Assembly (NCBI RefSeq): GCF_029211125.1
Contig: NZ_JARGEN010000026.1
Location: forward strand, 1-64,000
Source: Curvibacter soli
Lineage (GTDB): Bacteria > Pseudomonadota > Gammaproteobacteria > Burkholderiales > Burkholderiaceae_C
DNA: 64,000 nt
Direction: 5' to 3'
Shown here: positions 19,379 to 29,130 of the stretch, in pieces
How positions within the stretch are numbered: the first letter of the stretch is position 1
How the letters are laid out: every line of letters starts with the position of its first letter
Translations under genes and position numbers: made by a program
Notes under the pieces: generated by a model
What the model was told of the DNA's origin: nothing
The model's database searches: none
The model's input: the letters and a program-made list of their open reading frames with translations, nothing else

Positions 19379-20161
19379 TCAAATACTGAACATCATGGCC
19401 GTCAGGATGAAATCCAGGCCCAGCACGGCCAGCGAGGCCGTGACCACGGTACGCGTCGTCGCATGCGACACGCCATCGGGCGTAGCCTGCGCGGCATAGC
19501 CCTGCAGCAGTGCCACGAAAGTCACCGTCACGCCGAACACCACGCTTTTCAAGATGCCGTTGCCGATGTCGGTAAACACATCGACGCCGCCCTGCATCTG
19601 GCCCCAGAACGCGCCGGCATCGATGCGAAGCATCACCACGCCCACCACGTAGGCGCCGAGGATGCCCACCGCATTGAACACGGCAGTGAGCAATGGCATG
19701 GCTATCACGCCGCCCCAGAAGCGGGGCGCGAGGATGCGGCGTACCGGATCGATGGCCATCATCTCCATCGCGCTGAGCTGCTCGCCGGCCTTCATCAGGC
19801 CGATCTCGGCGGTCAGCGAGGTGCCGGCGCGCCCCGCGAACAGCAGCGCCGCGATGACGGGCCCCAGCTCGCGCACCAGGGCCAGCGTGACGACCACGCC
19901 CAGCGCCTCCGCCGAGCCGAAGCGCTGCAGCATGTAGTAAACCTGCAGCCCCAGCACGAAACCCACGAACAGGCCCGATACGCCGATGATCGCCAGCGAA
20001 TAGTTGCCCAGGAAATGAATCTGGTCACGCACCAGGCCAAAGCGCCGGGCGCAAGCGCCGCCCAGCCGCACGAGCTGCCAGAACAAGCGTGTGGCCTGGC
20101 CGATATCGGCCAGCTTGCGGCGCACCGCGAAACCCACGTCGGCGGGGTTGTACCAGCTCAT
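19379..20161 (-). CDS. mlaE: Phospholipid transporter permease MlaE
   Basis: MlaE is the integral membrane permease of the Mla system. The 260-residue sequence has five or six hydrophobic segments and the MlaE signatures [21 protein letters not shown] and [31 protein letters not shown]. The start overlaps the mlaF stop (ATGA). The N-terminus (about 1-40) is amphipathic, as in relatives. Confidence 0.96.
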   Translation of the reverse strand: MSWYNPADVGFAVRRKLADIGQATRLFWQLVRLGGACARRFGLVRDQIHFLGNYSLAIIGVSGLFVGFVLGLQVYYMLQRFGSAEALGVVVTLALVRELGPVIAALLFAGRAGTSLTAEIGLMKAGEQLSAMEMMAIDPVRRILAPRFWGGVIAMPLLTAVFNAVGILGAYVVGVVMLRIDAGAFWGQMQGGVDVFTDIGNGILKSVVFGVTVTFVALLQGYAAQATPDGVSHATTRTVVTASLAVLGLDFILTAMMFSI

Positions 20162-20982
20162 CGCACCGCCCCCCCGGCAGCGCCGAAATCTTCCTCGATC
20201 GTCGGTGCGGGGTACTGGAAATGCACCGGACCTTCAGGCAGTGCGTTGACGAACTGGTGCACCAGCGGGTCGGTGCTGCCGCGCACCTCATCGGGCGTGC
20301 CCTGGGCGGCGATCTTGCCGTTGGCCAATACGACCACGTAGTCGGCGATGCGGAAGGTTTCGTCCAGGTCGTGCGACACCAGGATGGTCGTCAGCCCCAG
20401 AGCATCGCCCAGTTGGCGGATCAGGCGCGCGGCGGTGCCCAGCGAGATCGGGTCCAGCCCGGCGAATGGCTCGTCGTACATCACGAGTTCCGGGTCGAGC
20501 ACGATGGCGCGCGCCAGCGCCACGCGGCGCGCCATGCCGCCGGAAATCTCGGCGGGCATCAGGCCGCGCGCGCCGCGCAGCCCCACGGCGTCGAGCTTCA
20601 TGAGCACGATGTCGCGCACCATCGGCTCGGACAGGTCCGTCAGCTCGCGCAGCGGAAAAGCGACGTTGTCGAACACGTCCAGGTCGGTGAACAGGGCCCC
20701 GAACTGGAACAGCATGCCCATGCGCCGACGTGCGGCGTACAGGTTTTGGGAATCGAGGCACCCGACATCCTGGCCATCGAACAGCACCGCGCCTTTCTGC
20801 GCGGCGTACTGCCCGCCGATCAGGCGCAGCACGGTGGTCTTGCCGCCGCCCGAGGCCCCCATCAGCGCCGTCACCTTGCCACGCGGCACGGTCAAGCTGA
20901 TGCCGTCGAGAATCACGCGTTCGCCATACCCGAAGGTGACGTCGCGCAGTTCTACAAGGGGAGAGTCAGGGGATGCAGGCAT
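20158..20982 (-). CDS. mlaF: Phospholipid transporter ATPase MlaF
   Basis: MlaF powers the Mla transporter. The 274-residue protein has Walker [10 protein letters not shown], signature ISGGMARR, Walker [15 protein letters not shown] and the [12 protein letters not shown] switch region. The C-terminal [18 protein letters not shown] tail is typical and contacts MlaB. ATG at 20982 gives the normal N-terminus. It is the first gene of the 17-kb minus-strand run; the 108 bases upstream, to the MOSC gene, must hold its promoter, though I do not see a clear one. Confidence 0.95.
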   Translation of the reverse strand: MPASPDSPLVELRDVTFGYGERVILDGISLTVPRGKVTALMGASGGGKTTVLRLIGGQYAAQKGAVLFDGQDVGCLDSQNLYAARRRMGMLFQFGALFTDLDVFDNVAFPLRELTDLSEPMVRDIVLMKLDAVGLRGARGLMPAEISGGMARRVALARAIVLDPELVMYDEPFAGLDPISLGTAARLIRQLGDALGLTTILVSHDLDETFRIADYVVVLANGKIAAQGTPDEVRGSTDPLVHQFVNALPEGPVHFQYPAPTIEEDFGAAGGAVR

Positions 20983-21091
20983 GGGAGAAGATGGCGCGCA
21001 CAGGCGCCAAGTGGGCGATGATAAAGGATGACAATTCACCGCGCAGCGCTCGCTCGCGGGGTCTTGGCCGCCTGCGGCGGACTTGCCGGCG

Positions 21092-21988
21092 TCAATCGAA
21101 GCGGAAGTTGCCGCCCACGGATTGCCCCGTGCGCAGCCACGCCCCAACGCCAGCGCAGACGATGGCATTCATGCCGAAAGTGACGGCGCCGTCGAGCCGG
21201 TGGTCGTGGCGGTAGGTTTGCAGCATGTCGCCCACCTCGGGGCTGCTGGCACCGGTGGCGGGGTCCACGTTGGGAATGGGACAGCGCGCGCAGGGCTTGA
21301 CCGGATCCAATTGCACGACGCCCTCCCCTGTCGCGATGTGCAGCATGTCCATGCGGTCTTCGTCATGGGCCATGGTGCCGGCCAGTACCAGATTGGGACG
21401 GAAGCGCTCCATGCCCACGCACGCATGGCCCGCCGCAGCCAGGCGGGCATTGAGTTCCGCCATCGAGGCATCGCTCGCCACCAGCAGCGGAAAGCCGTCG
21501 GCGAACTGGTTGGGCACCTCGACGCCATGGGTCCAGCGCATGTTCGATAGCCGCCTCTGCTCCGGGTCGAAGCGCACCAGCCGCAGGCGCCGCCCCAGAA
21601 AGTCGCTGAACCACTGCGCCGCGACCGCACCCATGTCCCACGCCCGTACCGTATCGCGCCAGACACGCACCGCCATGGACTGCTCCGCAGCGTCGAGCGC
21701 CACGTGCAGAGCCAGCATGCCAGGCGCGCGCAACACCATGTCGTACTGGCGCAGCATGGGGCGAATCAGCGCCATGCGCGGCAATTCACGCTGGGTGACG
21801 AATCCGCCAGCCTCATCGACGACCATCCAGGTGCGGTCGAAAGCCAGGCCGGTCTCGGTAAGCAATGCTTCGTTCAACTCTATGCCGGCACACGATTTGA
21901 TGGGATACACGAACAGCCTCGCCACGGTGGCTGCAACGTCGAAATCCCCAAGTTCAATCGGACTCACGGACACAGGGCACTCCTTCAT
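21092..21988 (-). CDS. MOSC-domain protein (YcbX-like)
   Basis: The 298-residue protein has an N-terminal beta-barrel MOSC_N region (VARLFVYPIKSCAGIELNEA) and a C-terminal MOSC domain with the cofactor cysteine in LDPVKPCARCPIPNVDP. Proteins of this group bind molybdenum cofactor and reduce N-hydroxylated compounds. Full length and intact motif suggest activity. It is transcribed away from the UbiH-like gene, 41 bases apart, so the two share a divergent control region. Confidence 0.88.
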   Translation of the reverse strand: MKECPVSVSPIELGDFDVAATVARLFVYPIKSCAGIELNEALLTETGLAFDRTWMVVDEAGGFVTQRELPRMALIRPMLRQYDMVLRAPGMLALHVALDAAEQSMAVRVWRDTVRAWDMGAVAAQWFSDFLGRRLRLVRFDPEQRRLSNMRWTHGVEVPNQFADGFPLLVASDASMAELNARLAAAGHACVGMERFRPNLVLAGTMAHDEDRMDMLHIATGEGVVQLDPVKPCARCPIPNVDPATGASSPEVGDMLQTYRHDHRLDGAVTFGMNAIVCAGVGAWLRTGQSVGGNFRFD

Positions 21989-22029
21989 GCAAGAGCGCGC
22001 AATTGTGCATGCCTTCTACAATCCCTTGC

Positions 22030-23163
22030 ATGGCGCACCCCTTCGACGTATGCATCCGCGGCAGCGGCATCGTGGGCCGGACGCTGGCCCTGCTTCTCGC
22101 ACGCGACCGGCTGCGCGTGGCGCTCGCGGGCCTGCCCCGCCCCCCCGCAGCACAACAACCCGACGTGCGGGCCTATGCACTCAATGCGGCATCGCGCACG
22201 CTGCTGCAATCGCTGCGCTGCTGGCCCGACGAAGGCAACACGACCGCCGTGCGGGAAATGCACGTGCAGGTGCCGGGCGGCGTCCGCATCGTGTTCCGCG
22301 CCGAAGACCATCGCGCCGATGCGCTGGCCTGGATCGTGGACGTGCCTGCGCTGGAATTGCGGCTGGAGCACGCCGTCGCATTCCAGCCCATGGTGGAAGC
22401 GCTCAGTGCCCCCGCACCCGCCGCGCTGACCGTGGCCTGCGAGGGACGCACGAGCAGCACGCGCCAGGAATTCGGTGTTGAATTCAACACGGTACCCTAT
22501 CGCCAGCAAGCGATCGCCACGCGGCTGGAATGCGAGCACCCGCACTCGGGCGTGGCCCGGCAATGGTTCCTGCCGCTGGGCGGCGTGCTGGCATTCCTGC
22601 CGCTGGGCGGGCCGCAGGGGAACTCCGTGGCCGTCGTCTGGTCTGTTCCCCAGGAGCAGGCGCTGGAGTTGCTGGCGCTCGATGCCGGTGAATTCTCGCA
22701 GCGGCTTGAGACGGCGAGCCAGCATGCCGCAGGTAGTTTGCGGCTTGCCGGCGAGCGCCAGGCATGGCCCTTGCAGCACGCGCGTGCACGCAAGTGGACC
22801 GGTAGCTGGCAAATGGATGGAGAACTGGCCGGCTGGGCCCTGGCCGGTGACGCGGCGCACAACGTGCATCCACTGGCCGGTCAGGGGTTGAACCTGGGGC
22901 TTGGCGATGCGGCGGAACTGGCCACCGTTCTGCATGGCAAGGCCGCCTGGCGCAGCGTGGGCGACCCTCATCTTCTGCGCCGCTACGAGCGGGCGCGCAA
23001 GACGGACATCCTGCCGATGGGCCTGGCCTCCGACATGCTGCAGCAGTTGTTCGCCCGGCACGGCAGCACGTGGCAGGCGCTGCGGGACTGGGGCATGCGG
23101 GGCTTTGAGTACAGCGGCCCGGTGAAAGGCTGGATGACGCAGCACGCCATGGGACTGCGTTGA
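22030..23163 (+). CDS. FAD-dependent monooxygenase, UbiH/VisC family
   Basis: The 377-residue flavoprotein has the N-terminal dinucleotide fold RGSGIVGRTLALLLARD (about 9-25) and the C-terminal FAD block GWALAGDAAHNVHPLAGQGLNLGLGDA. These place it with the ubiquinone-ring hydroxylases UbiH/UbiF/UbiI. The middle region is less conserved, so the hydroxylated position is unknown. The ATG at 22030 gives the usual start; an upstream ATG at 22003 adds nine residues. A DsbC-type gene follows after 37 bases. Confidence 0.88.
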   Translation: MAHPFDVCIRGSGIVGRTLALLLARDRLRVALAGLPRPPAAQQPDVRAYALNAASRTLLQSLRCWPDEGNTTAVREMHVQVPGGVRIVFRAEDHRADALAWIVDVPALELRLEHAVAFQPMVEALSAPAPAALTVACEGRTSSTRQEFGVEFNTVPYRQQAIATRLECEHPHSGVARQWFLPLGGVLAFLPLGGPQGNSVAVVWSVPQEQALELLALDAGEFSQRLETASQHAAGSLRLAGERQAWPLQHARARKWTGSWQMDGELAGWALAGDAAHNVHPLAGQGLNLGLGDAAELATVLHGKAAWRSVGDPHLLRRYERARKTDILPMGLASDMLQQLFARHGSTWQALRDWGMRGFEYSGPVKGWMTQHAMGLR

Positions 23164-23200
23164 ACCAAGCCACTTTTGACAGTTGCGCAATGGAAGCACC

Positions 23201-23917
23201 ATGAAACTGATCCTCTCCACCCTCTTGGCCTACGCGGCACTGCTCGCATCCGCGGGCGCCAGCGCACAGGATGCGGCCATCCGCAAGGCCCTGGGCGAAC
23301 GCCTGCCGCAACTCGGCACCATCGACGAAGTTCGCCCATCAAGCATGCCCGGGCTGTTCGAGATCCGCGTGGGCAGCGACCTGTTCTACAGCGACGCCAA
23401 GGGCAACTACCTGATCCAGGGCCAGCTCATCGACACCAAGGCGCGCCGCAATCTGACAGAGGAGCGTATCAACAAGATCACCGCCGTGGACTTCGGCGAA
23501 CTGCCGCTTCAGGACGCATTTACCATCGTGCGCGGCAACGGCAAACGCAGGATCGCGGTGTTCGAAGACCCCAACTGCGGCTACTGCAAGCGCTTCGAGC
23601 GCGACCTGCAGAACGTGGACAACATCACCGTCCACCTGTTCCTCTATCCGATCCTGAGCCCTGATTCTGCCGACAAGTCGCGCAACATCTGGTGCGCCAA
23701 GGACAAGGCACTGGCCTGGCAGGACCACATGCTGCGCGACAAGGTGACGCCCGCCGCCGCCTGCGACAGCGCCACCGCGACCTTGCAGCGCAACCTCGCC
23801 TTCGGCAAGAAATACCGCATCACCGGCACGCCGACGCTCATCTTCTCCGACGGCACGCGCGTGCCCGGCGCCATCACCGCGCAGGACGTCGAGCAGCGCC
23901 TGTCGGCGCAGAACTGA
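23201..23917 (+). CDS. Thiol:disulfide interchange protein, DsbC type
   Basis: DsbC isomerises wrong disulfides in the periplasm. The 238-residue protein has a signal peptide ending at ASA-Q (about 22), an N-terminal dimerisation domain (about 24-85) and a thioredoxin domain with the active site Cys126-Gly-Tyr-Cys129 and the cis-Pro in TGTPTLIFSDG. The CGYC active site and full N-terminal domain match DsbC rather than DsbG. The ATG at 23201 has a weak GGAAG before it. Confidence 0.92.
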   Translation: MKLILSTLLAYAALLASAGASAQDAAIRKALGERLPQLGTIDEVRPSSMPGLFEIRVGSDLFYSDAKGNYLIQGQLIDTKARRNLTEERINKITAVDFGELPLQDAFTIVRGNGKRRIAVFEDPNCGYCKRFERDLQNVDNITVHLFLYPILSPDSADKSRNIWCAKDKALAWQDHMLRDKVTPAAACDSATATLQRNLAFGKKYRITGTPTLIFSDGTRVPGAITAQDVEQRLSAQN

Positions 23918-23958
23918 CCCCCGGCAACCGCAGCGACGCCAGCCGCCCCTTCCGATCC

Positions 23959-25764
23959 ATGCCCCTCACCGCCCGCAGCAGCGCTCCCGTCGCCTACCGC
24001 ATCGACATCGCCGATCTCCACGCCCATCTGTTCCGTGTCACCCTCACGATCGCCACGCCCGCGGCGCGGCAGCGTGTGCGCCTGCCGGTATGGATACCGG
24101 GCAGCTACCTGGTGCGCGAGTTCTCCAAGAACCTGCAGCGCCTGCAGGCGCGCCAGGGCACACGTGCACTGGCCGTGGCGCAGGAGGACAAGCACACCTG
24201 GGCCGTCGCCTGCAATCCCGCTAGGCCGCTGGTGCTGCACTACGAGGTCTATGCCTTCGACAACTCGGTGCGCACGGCCTGGCTCGACGCCGGGCGCGGC
24301 TTCTTCAACGGCACCAGCCTGTGCCTGCAGGTGGAGGGCCGGGAAGCGGCGGAACATCACATTGAGATCGCGGCGCCCGCGGCCACGCCACGCTGGCAAC
24401 TCGCCACCGGACTCGTGCCCATAAAAACCGACGCCGCAGGTTTCGGCTCCTACACAGCTGCGGACTACGACGAACTCGTGGACTGCCCGGTCGAGATGGG
24501 CCCCTTCTGGAGCACGCACTTCACCGCCTGCGGGGTGCCACACCGCCTCGTGGTGGCGGGCGCGCCCGCGAGCTTCGACGGCGCCCGCCTGGCCGCCGAC
24601 GCGCAGAAGATCTGCGAAGCCGCCATCCGCTTCTGGCACCCCCGCGGCAAGCCGCCGCACCGAAACTACCTGTTCCTGCTCAACGCGGTGGACGACAGCT
24701 ATGGCGGGCTGGAGCACCGCAATTCCACCGCGCTCATCTGCAGCCGGCGCGACCTGCCGCGCCTGGGTGAGAGCCGCACACCCGACGGCTACACCACCCT
24801 GCAGGGGCTCATCAGCCACGAATACTTCCACACCTGGAACGTCAAACGCCTGCGCCCCGCTGACTTCGCTCGCTACGACTATGCCGCCGAGAACTACACG
24901 CACCTGCTGTGGTTCTTCGAGGGCTTCACGAGCTACTACGACGACCTGCTGCTGCGCCGCGCCGGCCTGATCGACAACGCCTCCTACCTGCGCCTGCTGG
25001 GCAAGACCGTCAACCAGGTGATGCAGACCCCGGGCCGCCTGGTGCAGTCGGTAGCACAGGCCAGCTTCGACGCCTGGGTCAAGTACTACCGGCCCGACGA
25101 GAACACGCCCAACGCTACGGTCAGCTACTACACCAAGGGCGCGCTGGTGGCCCTGTGCCTGGACCTGACGCTGCGCGCCGAGGGCCGCACCACGCTCGAC
25201 GCAGTGATGCGCAGCCTGTGGAAGCGCTGCAGGGCCGGCCCCATGGAGGAAGCTGACGTGCTGGCCGTGCTAGAAGAACTGGCCGGACGCCCGTTCGCCG
25301 CCGAGATGGCCGCCTGGGTGCACGGCACAGGTGAGCTGCCGCTGCGCGAACTGCTGGAGCGCCACGGCGCCACCATGCTCGACGAGCCCTCCCAACCCGC
25401 GCAGCGCCTGGGTCTGCGCGTGGCCGAGAACGGCGGCAGCGTACAGATCAAGACCGTGCTGCGCGGCGCCGCCGCCGAGCGCGCCGGCATGGCGGCTGGC
25501 GACGAATGGCTGGGCGTGGAAGCTGCCGGCCAGGGCTGGCGGATCGCGCGGCTTGACGACATCGCGCTCTATGCGGGCAGCGCCAAGCATGCGACCGCCA
25601 TCATCGCGCGCGACCGCCGACTGCTGCGCCTGCCCCTGGAGCTGGGCACGGAATCCCGCACCGCGCGTCTGCTGCCGCGCGATAGCGCACTGCTCGACGC
25701 CTGGCTCGGCCATGCGGGCGCCACGCCGTCCGGTAAGCCGCGCCAGCAGCGCGCTACGCGATAG
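23959..25764 (+). CDS. M61 family metallopeptidase with PDZ domain
   Basis: This 601-residue protein matches glycyl aminopeptidase-like M61 enzymes: an N-terminal beta domain (about 10-170), the zinc motif HEYFH at 287-291 followed by TWNVKRLRP, the third ligand region [12 protein letters not shown], and a degenerate C-terminal PDZ domain (about 490-560). No signal peptide is seen, so a cytoplasmic peptidase is likely. The start at 23959 is the first ATG after the DsbC-type stop, 41 bases on. Substrate is not known. Confidence 0.88.
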   Translation: MPLTARSSAPVAYRIDIADLHAHLFRVTLTIATPAARQRVRLPVWIPGSYLVREFSKNLQRLQARQGTRALAVAQEDKHTWAVACNPARPLVLHYEVYAFDNSVRTAWLDAGRGFFNGTSLCLQVEGREAAEHHIEIAAPAATPRWQLATGLVPIKTDAAGFGSYTAADYDELVDCPVEMGPFWSTHFTACGVPHRLVVAGAPASFDGARLAADAQKICEAAIRFWHPRGKPPHRNYLFLLNAVDDSYGGLEHRNSTALICSRRDLPRLGESRTPDGYTTLQGLISHEYFHTWNVKRLRPADFARYDYAAENYTHLLWFFEGFTSYYDDLLLRRAGLIDNASYLRLLGKTVNQVMQTPGRLVQSVAQASFDAWVKYYRPDENTPNATVSYYTKGALVALCLDLTLRAEGRTTLDAVMRSLWKRCRAGPMEEADVLAVLEELAGRPFAAEMAAWVHGTGELPLRELLERHGATMLDEPSQPAQRLGLRVAENGGSVQIKTVLRGAAAERAGMAAGDEWLGVEAAGQGWRIARLDDIALYAGSAKHATAIIARDRRLLRLPLELGTESRTARLLPRDSALLDAWLGHAGATPSGKPRQQRATR

Positions 25765-25787
25765 CGCACAGCCCCCGCCACGGGCTT

Positions 25788-25795
25788 GCTATAGT
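25788..25795 (+). promoter_or_regulatory. Extended -10 promoter for the enoyl-CoA hydratase gene
   Basis: TGC-TATAGT (TATAGT at 25790-25795) is an extended -10 in the 61-base gap before the hydratase gene, and puts the likely transcript start about 24 bases before the ATG. CAGGAGAA then serves as ribosome binding site. No matching -35 is visible. Confidence 0.5.
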
Positions 25796-25825
25796 GCCTG
25801 CCACCCTTTCCAGGAGAACAGAGAC

Positions 25826-26605
25826 ATGGCATACGAAACGATCGAAGTGCGTACCGAGGCCGGCAAGGTCGGCGTCATCACGCTCAACCGGCCCAAACAG
25901 CTCAACGCACTCAACGACCAGCTCATGGACGAACTGGGCGATGCACTGGCCGCGTTCGACGGCGACAGCGCCATCGGCTGCATCGTCGTGACCGGCAGCG
26001 AAAAAGCCTTCGCTGCAGGCGCGGACATCGCGGCCATGGCCCGCTACGGCTTCGCCGACGCCTACAAGGGCGACTTCATCACCCGCAACTGGGAACGCAT
26101 CCGCAGCGTACGCAAACCCATCATCGCCGCAGTCGCCGGCTACGCGCTCGGCGGCGGCTGCGAACTGGCGATGATGTGCGACTTCATCATCGCGTCCGAC
26201 ACAGCGAAGTTCGGCCAGCCCGAAGTCAAGCTCGGCGTGATCCCCGGCGCCGGCGGCACGCAGCGTCTGCCGCGCGCCATCGGCAAGGCCAAGGCCATGG
26301 ATCTGACGCTGACAGGCCGCATGATGGACGCCGCCGAGGCCGAGCGCGCGGGCCTCGTGAGCCGCGTCGTGCCGTACGGCAATCTCATGGACGAAGCACT
26401 CGGCGCGGCGCTGCAGATCTGCGAGTTCTCGCAGATCGCCACCATGGCGGCCAAGGAATCGGTCAACCGTGCCTTCGAGAGCGGCCTGTCCGACGGACTG
26501 ATGTACGAACGCCGGCTGTTCCACGCATTGTTCGCCACCGAGGATCAGAAAGAAGGCATGGATGCGTTCCTGAACAAGCGCAAGGCCGCGTTCAAGAACC
26601 GGTAA
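25826..26605 (+). CDS. Enoyl-CoA hydratase
   Basis: The 259-residue crotonase-family protein has the oxyanion-hole blocks [11 protein letters not shown] (about 64-74) and [16 protein letters not shown], and the catalytic Glu pair in [25 protein letters not shown], including the second Glu expected of true hydratases. It would hydrate short to medium 2-enoyl-CoA in fatty acid or amino acid degradation. CAGGAG precedes the ATG. It stands alone, with its own promoter, just before tRNA-Met. Confidence 0.93.
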   Translation: MAYETIEVRTEAGKVGVITLNRPKQLNALNDQLMDELGDALAAFDGDSAIGCIVVTGSEKAFAAGADIAAMARYGFADAYKGDFITRNWERIRSVRKPIIAAVAGYALGGGCELAMMCDFIIASDTAKFGQPEVKLGVIPGAGGTQRLPRAIGKAKAMDLTLTGRMMDAAEAERAGLVSRVVPYGNLMDEALGAALQICEFSQIATMAAKESVNRAFESGLSDGLMYERRLFHALFATEDQKEGMDAFLNKRKAAFKNR

Positions 26606-26614
26606 GGAGCTTGC

Positions 26615-26620
26615 TATAAT
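26615..26620 (+). promoter_or_regulatory. -10 box of the tRNA-Met promoter
   Basis: A perfect TATAAT lies 10 bases before the tRNA, which sets the transcript start a few bases upstream of the mature 5' end. The -35 is weak (TTCAAG at 26591-26596, spacer 18). The region directly after TATAAT is moderately G-rich. Confidence 0.6.
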
Positions 26621-26630
26621 GGAAGGCTGT

Positions 26631-26707
26631 GGCGCTTTAGCTCAGTCGGTTAGAGCGATGGAATCATAATCCACAGGTCCGCGGTTCGAGTCCGTGAAGC
26701 GCCACCA
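26631..26707 (+). tRNA. tRNA-Met (anticodon CAT), elongator type
   Basis: The 77-nt gene folds as a cloverleaf. The acceptor GGCGCTT pairs with AAGCGCC, the D arm contains AGCTCAGTCGGTTAGAGC, the anticodon loop has CAT at 26665-26667 flanked by AT and AA, the T arm contains GGTTCGAGTCC, and the 3' CCA is encoded. The paired first base (G-C) argues for an elongator rather than initiator Met tRNA. A terminator follows at 26745-26768. Confidence 0.95.
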
Positions 26708-26744
26708 AATTTCCTTCAAGCGCCGCGCGCCCTTGGGAAGCAAA

Positions 26745-26768
26745 AGCCACCTCCGGGTGGCTCTTTTG
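26745..26768 (+). terminator. Rho-independent terminator after tRNA-Met
   Basis: Stem GCCACC / GGTGGC with loop TCCG is followed by TCTTTTGTT. The stem is short but GC-rich. It ends the tRNA transcript and perhaps read-through from the hydratase gene. Confidence 0.8.
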
Positions 26769-26809
26769 TTGGTGCTCATCCGTTTGCTCCAAATGAAGGC
26801 GAAGGCGCA

Positions 26810-27042
26810 CCTGGAAACGGCAGTTGGATGCGCCTGCCGGTGCCGTGATCGGGGTGCCAGGCAAGACGCGACGACGCGGCGGGCTTTGCTGCCCGCAAGG
26901 AGGAGCAACGCCGCATGGCGCGCCGAGCGCGGTGCTGGCAGGTGCATGGCGTCCTCACCCACGAGGCGAACGCCATCGAACCCGTCAACGCTTGATTTCC
27001 TGCGGCCTGGCAAGGGATACACATCGAACCGCCATTTCTAGG
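26810..27042. repeat. Repeat family B, copy 1 (MITE-like, 233 bp)
   Basis: The left end CCTGGAAACGGCAGTTG is identical to that of copy 2 at 34850, and the interior is near-identical to copies 2 and 3. The right end has diverged (GCCATTTCTAGG in place of GCCGTTTCCAGG). The following five bases are TTCAA, but the preceding five are GCGCA, so no target duplication is seen here; this copy may be recombinant. No gene is present in 26769-27229 apart from this repeat and the D copy at 27085. Confidence 0.8.
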
Positions 27043-27084
27043 TTCAAATGAGTGGGCGGCACCACGGGCATCCTCTGAGTTCGA

Positions 27085-27144
27085 TGCAAAATTGGCCTCC
27101 AGCGCCCATTTTTAGGGCAGTGGCAGCTATTGATTGGATAGCAA
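27085..27144 (+). repeat. Repeat family D, copy 2
   Basis: The sequence has the reverse order of D1: GCAAAATTGGCCTCCAGCGC, a variable stretch, then GCAGCTAT-N6-ATAGC. It lies 42 bases after repeat B1 and 85 bases before the next gene. Copy D3 also follows a B element, 4 bases from B2. Confidence 0.65.
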
Positions 27145-27229
27145 CAGCCATCTTCCCTGCGTGCGGCCGCAGCACGGCAGCCAGGCATCCCCCAGGTAGA
27201 ATGACGCCTTCAGCCTCTGGATGCACACC

Positions 27230-27655
27230 ATGACCCGCTGTTTGCGCACCTTCCCTTTCCCACCGCTCGCGCGCGCCGCCCTCTGCGCGGCATTGGCGCT
27301 GGCGGCAGGCTCTGCCCTGGCGCAGTACGCCAAGCCGGCAGACGCCAGCATCCGCGACTTTCCCATCCAGGCGCTGCGCGGCAAGCTGGAAGTGGTCAGC
27401 CCCCCCGCGGTCCAGCTCGACGGCAAGCCCGACCGGCTGGCGCCCGGCGCGCGCATCCGCAGCACCAACAGCATGATGGTGCTCTCGGGCACCATTGCGG
27501 GTCAGTCGCTGGTGGTGAACTACGTGCGCGACGACCTGGGCCTGATCAAGGACGTGTGGATCCTGACCCCCGCCGAGGCCGCGCTCAAGCGCCGCGGCAA
27601 CAGCGATACCAACAACATCGTCTTCGAGTCGCAGTTGCCCGCGCCACGCAAGTAG
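27230..27655 (+). CDS. Exported protein of unknown function
   Basis: The 141-residue protein has a signal peptide (about 1-31, ending ALA-QY). The mature part contains [24 protein letters not shown] and a beta-rich, PDZ-free core with [15 protein letters not shown] do not recognise a named family; relatives occur next to miaB in Comamonadaceae as far as I recall. The second ATG (27230) fits the signal peptide best; 27221 is three codons upstream. It precedes miaB by 80 bases and may be co-transcribed. Confidence 0.72.
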   Translation: MTRCLRTFPFPPLARAALCAALALAAGSALAQYAKPADASIRDFPIQALRGKLEVVSPPAVQLDGKPDRLAPGARIRSTNSMMVLSGTIAGQSLVVNYVRDDLGLIKDVWILTPAEAALKRRGNSDTNNIVFESQLPAPRK

Positions 27656-27735
27656 CCGGCCCCCGCCACCGCAGGTTGGCATGCCACGCAGACAGGCATG
27701 CCGCCGCCCCCTGTTCCACGATGAGAAGCAACGCC

Positions 27736-29130
27736 ATGGCCAAGAAAGTCTTCATCAAAACCTTCGGCTGCCAGATGAACGAGTACGACTCGGACAAGAT
27801 GGCCGACGTGCTAGGCGCCGCCCAGGGCTACGAACCCACACAGGACGTGGAGGAAGCTGACCTGATCCTGTTCAACACTTGCTCGGTGCGCGAGAAAGCG
27901 CAGGAGAAGGTGTTCAGCGACCTGGGCCGCGTCAAGCATTTGAAGGAACGCGGCGCGCTGATCGGCGTGGGTGGCTGCGTGGCGAGCCAGGAGGGCGCAG
28001 CCATCATCGCGCGCGCGCCCTACGTGGACGTGGTGTTCGGCCCGCAGACGCTGCACCGCCTGCCTGAACTGCTGGCCGCGCGCGCGCAGCAGCAGGCGCC
28101 GCAGGTGGACATCAGCTTTCCCGAGATCGAGAAGTTCGACCATCTGCCGCCCGCGCGGGTGGAAAACGCGACAGCCTTCGTCTCCATCATGGAGGGCTGC
28201 TCCAAGTACTGCAGCTACTGCGTGGTGCCCTACACACGCGGCGAGGAGGTGAGCCGCCCTTTCGACGACGTGCTGACCGAGATCGCCGGCCTGGCCGACC
28301 AGGGTGTGCGCGAGGTGACGCTGCTGGGCCAGAACGTGAACGCCTACCGCGGCAGGATGGGCGACACCAGCGAGATTGCCGACTTCGCGCTGCTCATCGA
28401 GTACGTGGCCGAGATTCCCGGCATCGAGCGCATCCGCTACACCACCAGCCACCCCAACGAGTTCACGCAGCGGCTCATCGACGTGTATGGCCGCGTGCCG
28501 CAGCTCGCGAGCCACCTGCACCTGCCGGTGCAGCATGGCAGCGACCGCATCCTGATGGCGATGAAGCGCGGCTACACCGCCATGGAATACAAGAGCACCG
28601 TGCGCAGGCTGCGCGCCGTGCGTCCGGGCATTGCCATGAGCAGCGACTTCATCGTCGGCTTCCCCGGCGAGACGGACGAGGACTTCGGCAAGATGATGAA
28701 GCTCATCCACGAGGTGGGCTTCGACAACAGCTTCAGCTTCATCTTCAGCCCGCGCCCCGGCACGCCCGCGGCCAACCTGCACGACGACACGCCGCACGCG
28801 GTCAAGCTGGCGCGGCTGCAGCACCTGCAGGCTGCCATCGAGGACAACATGCGCGCCATCAGCCTGGCCCGCGTAGGCACGGTGCAGCGCATCCTGGTGG
28901 AAGGCCCCTCGCGCCGCTCCACACCTGCGCAGCCAGAACTCATGGGCCGCACCGAATGCAACCGCGTGGTCAACTTCGACGCCACGCCCGCGGCGCGGCG
29001 CCTGGTGGGGCGGATGGCCGACGTGCACATCACCCAGGCAACGGGCCACACGCTGCGCGGCGAGATCGTCACGCACGACCGCACGCACACGCCACTACCC
29101 GCGCACGCACCCGACCGCGCCGCGGCATGA
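27736..29130 (+). CDS. miaB: tRNA-2-methylthio-N6-dimethylallyladenosine synthase MiaB
   Basis: MiaB adds the methylthio group to i6A37 of tRNAs. The 464-residue protein has the UPF0004 domain with cluster cysteines in [20 protein letters not shown] and [11 protein letters not shown], the radical-SAM motif CSKYCSYC, and a C-terminal TRAM domain. The ATG at 27736 matches the family N-terminus ([14 protein letters not shown]). Its stop overlaps the start of the sensor kinase gene (ATGA). Confidence 0.97.
   Translation: MAKKVFIKTFGCQMNEYDSDKMADVLGAAQGYEPTQDVEEADLILFNTCSVREKAQEKVFSDLGRVKHLKERGALIGVGGCVASQEGAAIIARAPYVDVVFGPQTLHRLPELLAARAQQQAPQVDISFPEIEKFDHLPPARVENATAFVSIMEGCSKYCSYCVVPYTRGEEVSRPFDDVLTEIAGLADQGVREVTLLGQNVNAYRGRMGDTSEIADFALLIEYVAEIPGIERIRYTTSHPNEFTQRLIDVYGRVPQLASHLHLPVQHGSDRILMAMKRGYTAMEYKSTVRRLRAVRPGIAMSSDFIVGFPGETDEDFGKMMKLIHEVGFDNSFSFIFSPRPGTPAANLHDDTPHAVKLARLQHLQAAIEDNMRAISLARVGTVQRILVEGPSRRSTPAQPELMGRTECNRVVNFDATPAARRLVGRMADVHITQATGHTLRGEIVTHDRTHTPLPAHAPDRAAA

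Noticed and set aside
26810-27042. Short frames in family B repeats that look conserved between copies
   Set aside because: They are similar only because the DNA is repeated; frames are interrupted or changed in different copies.
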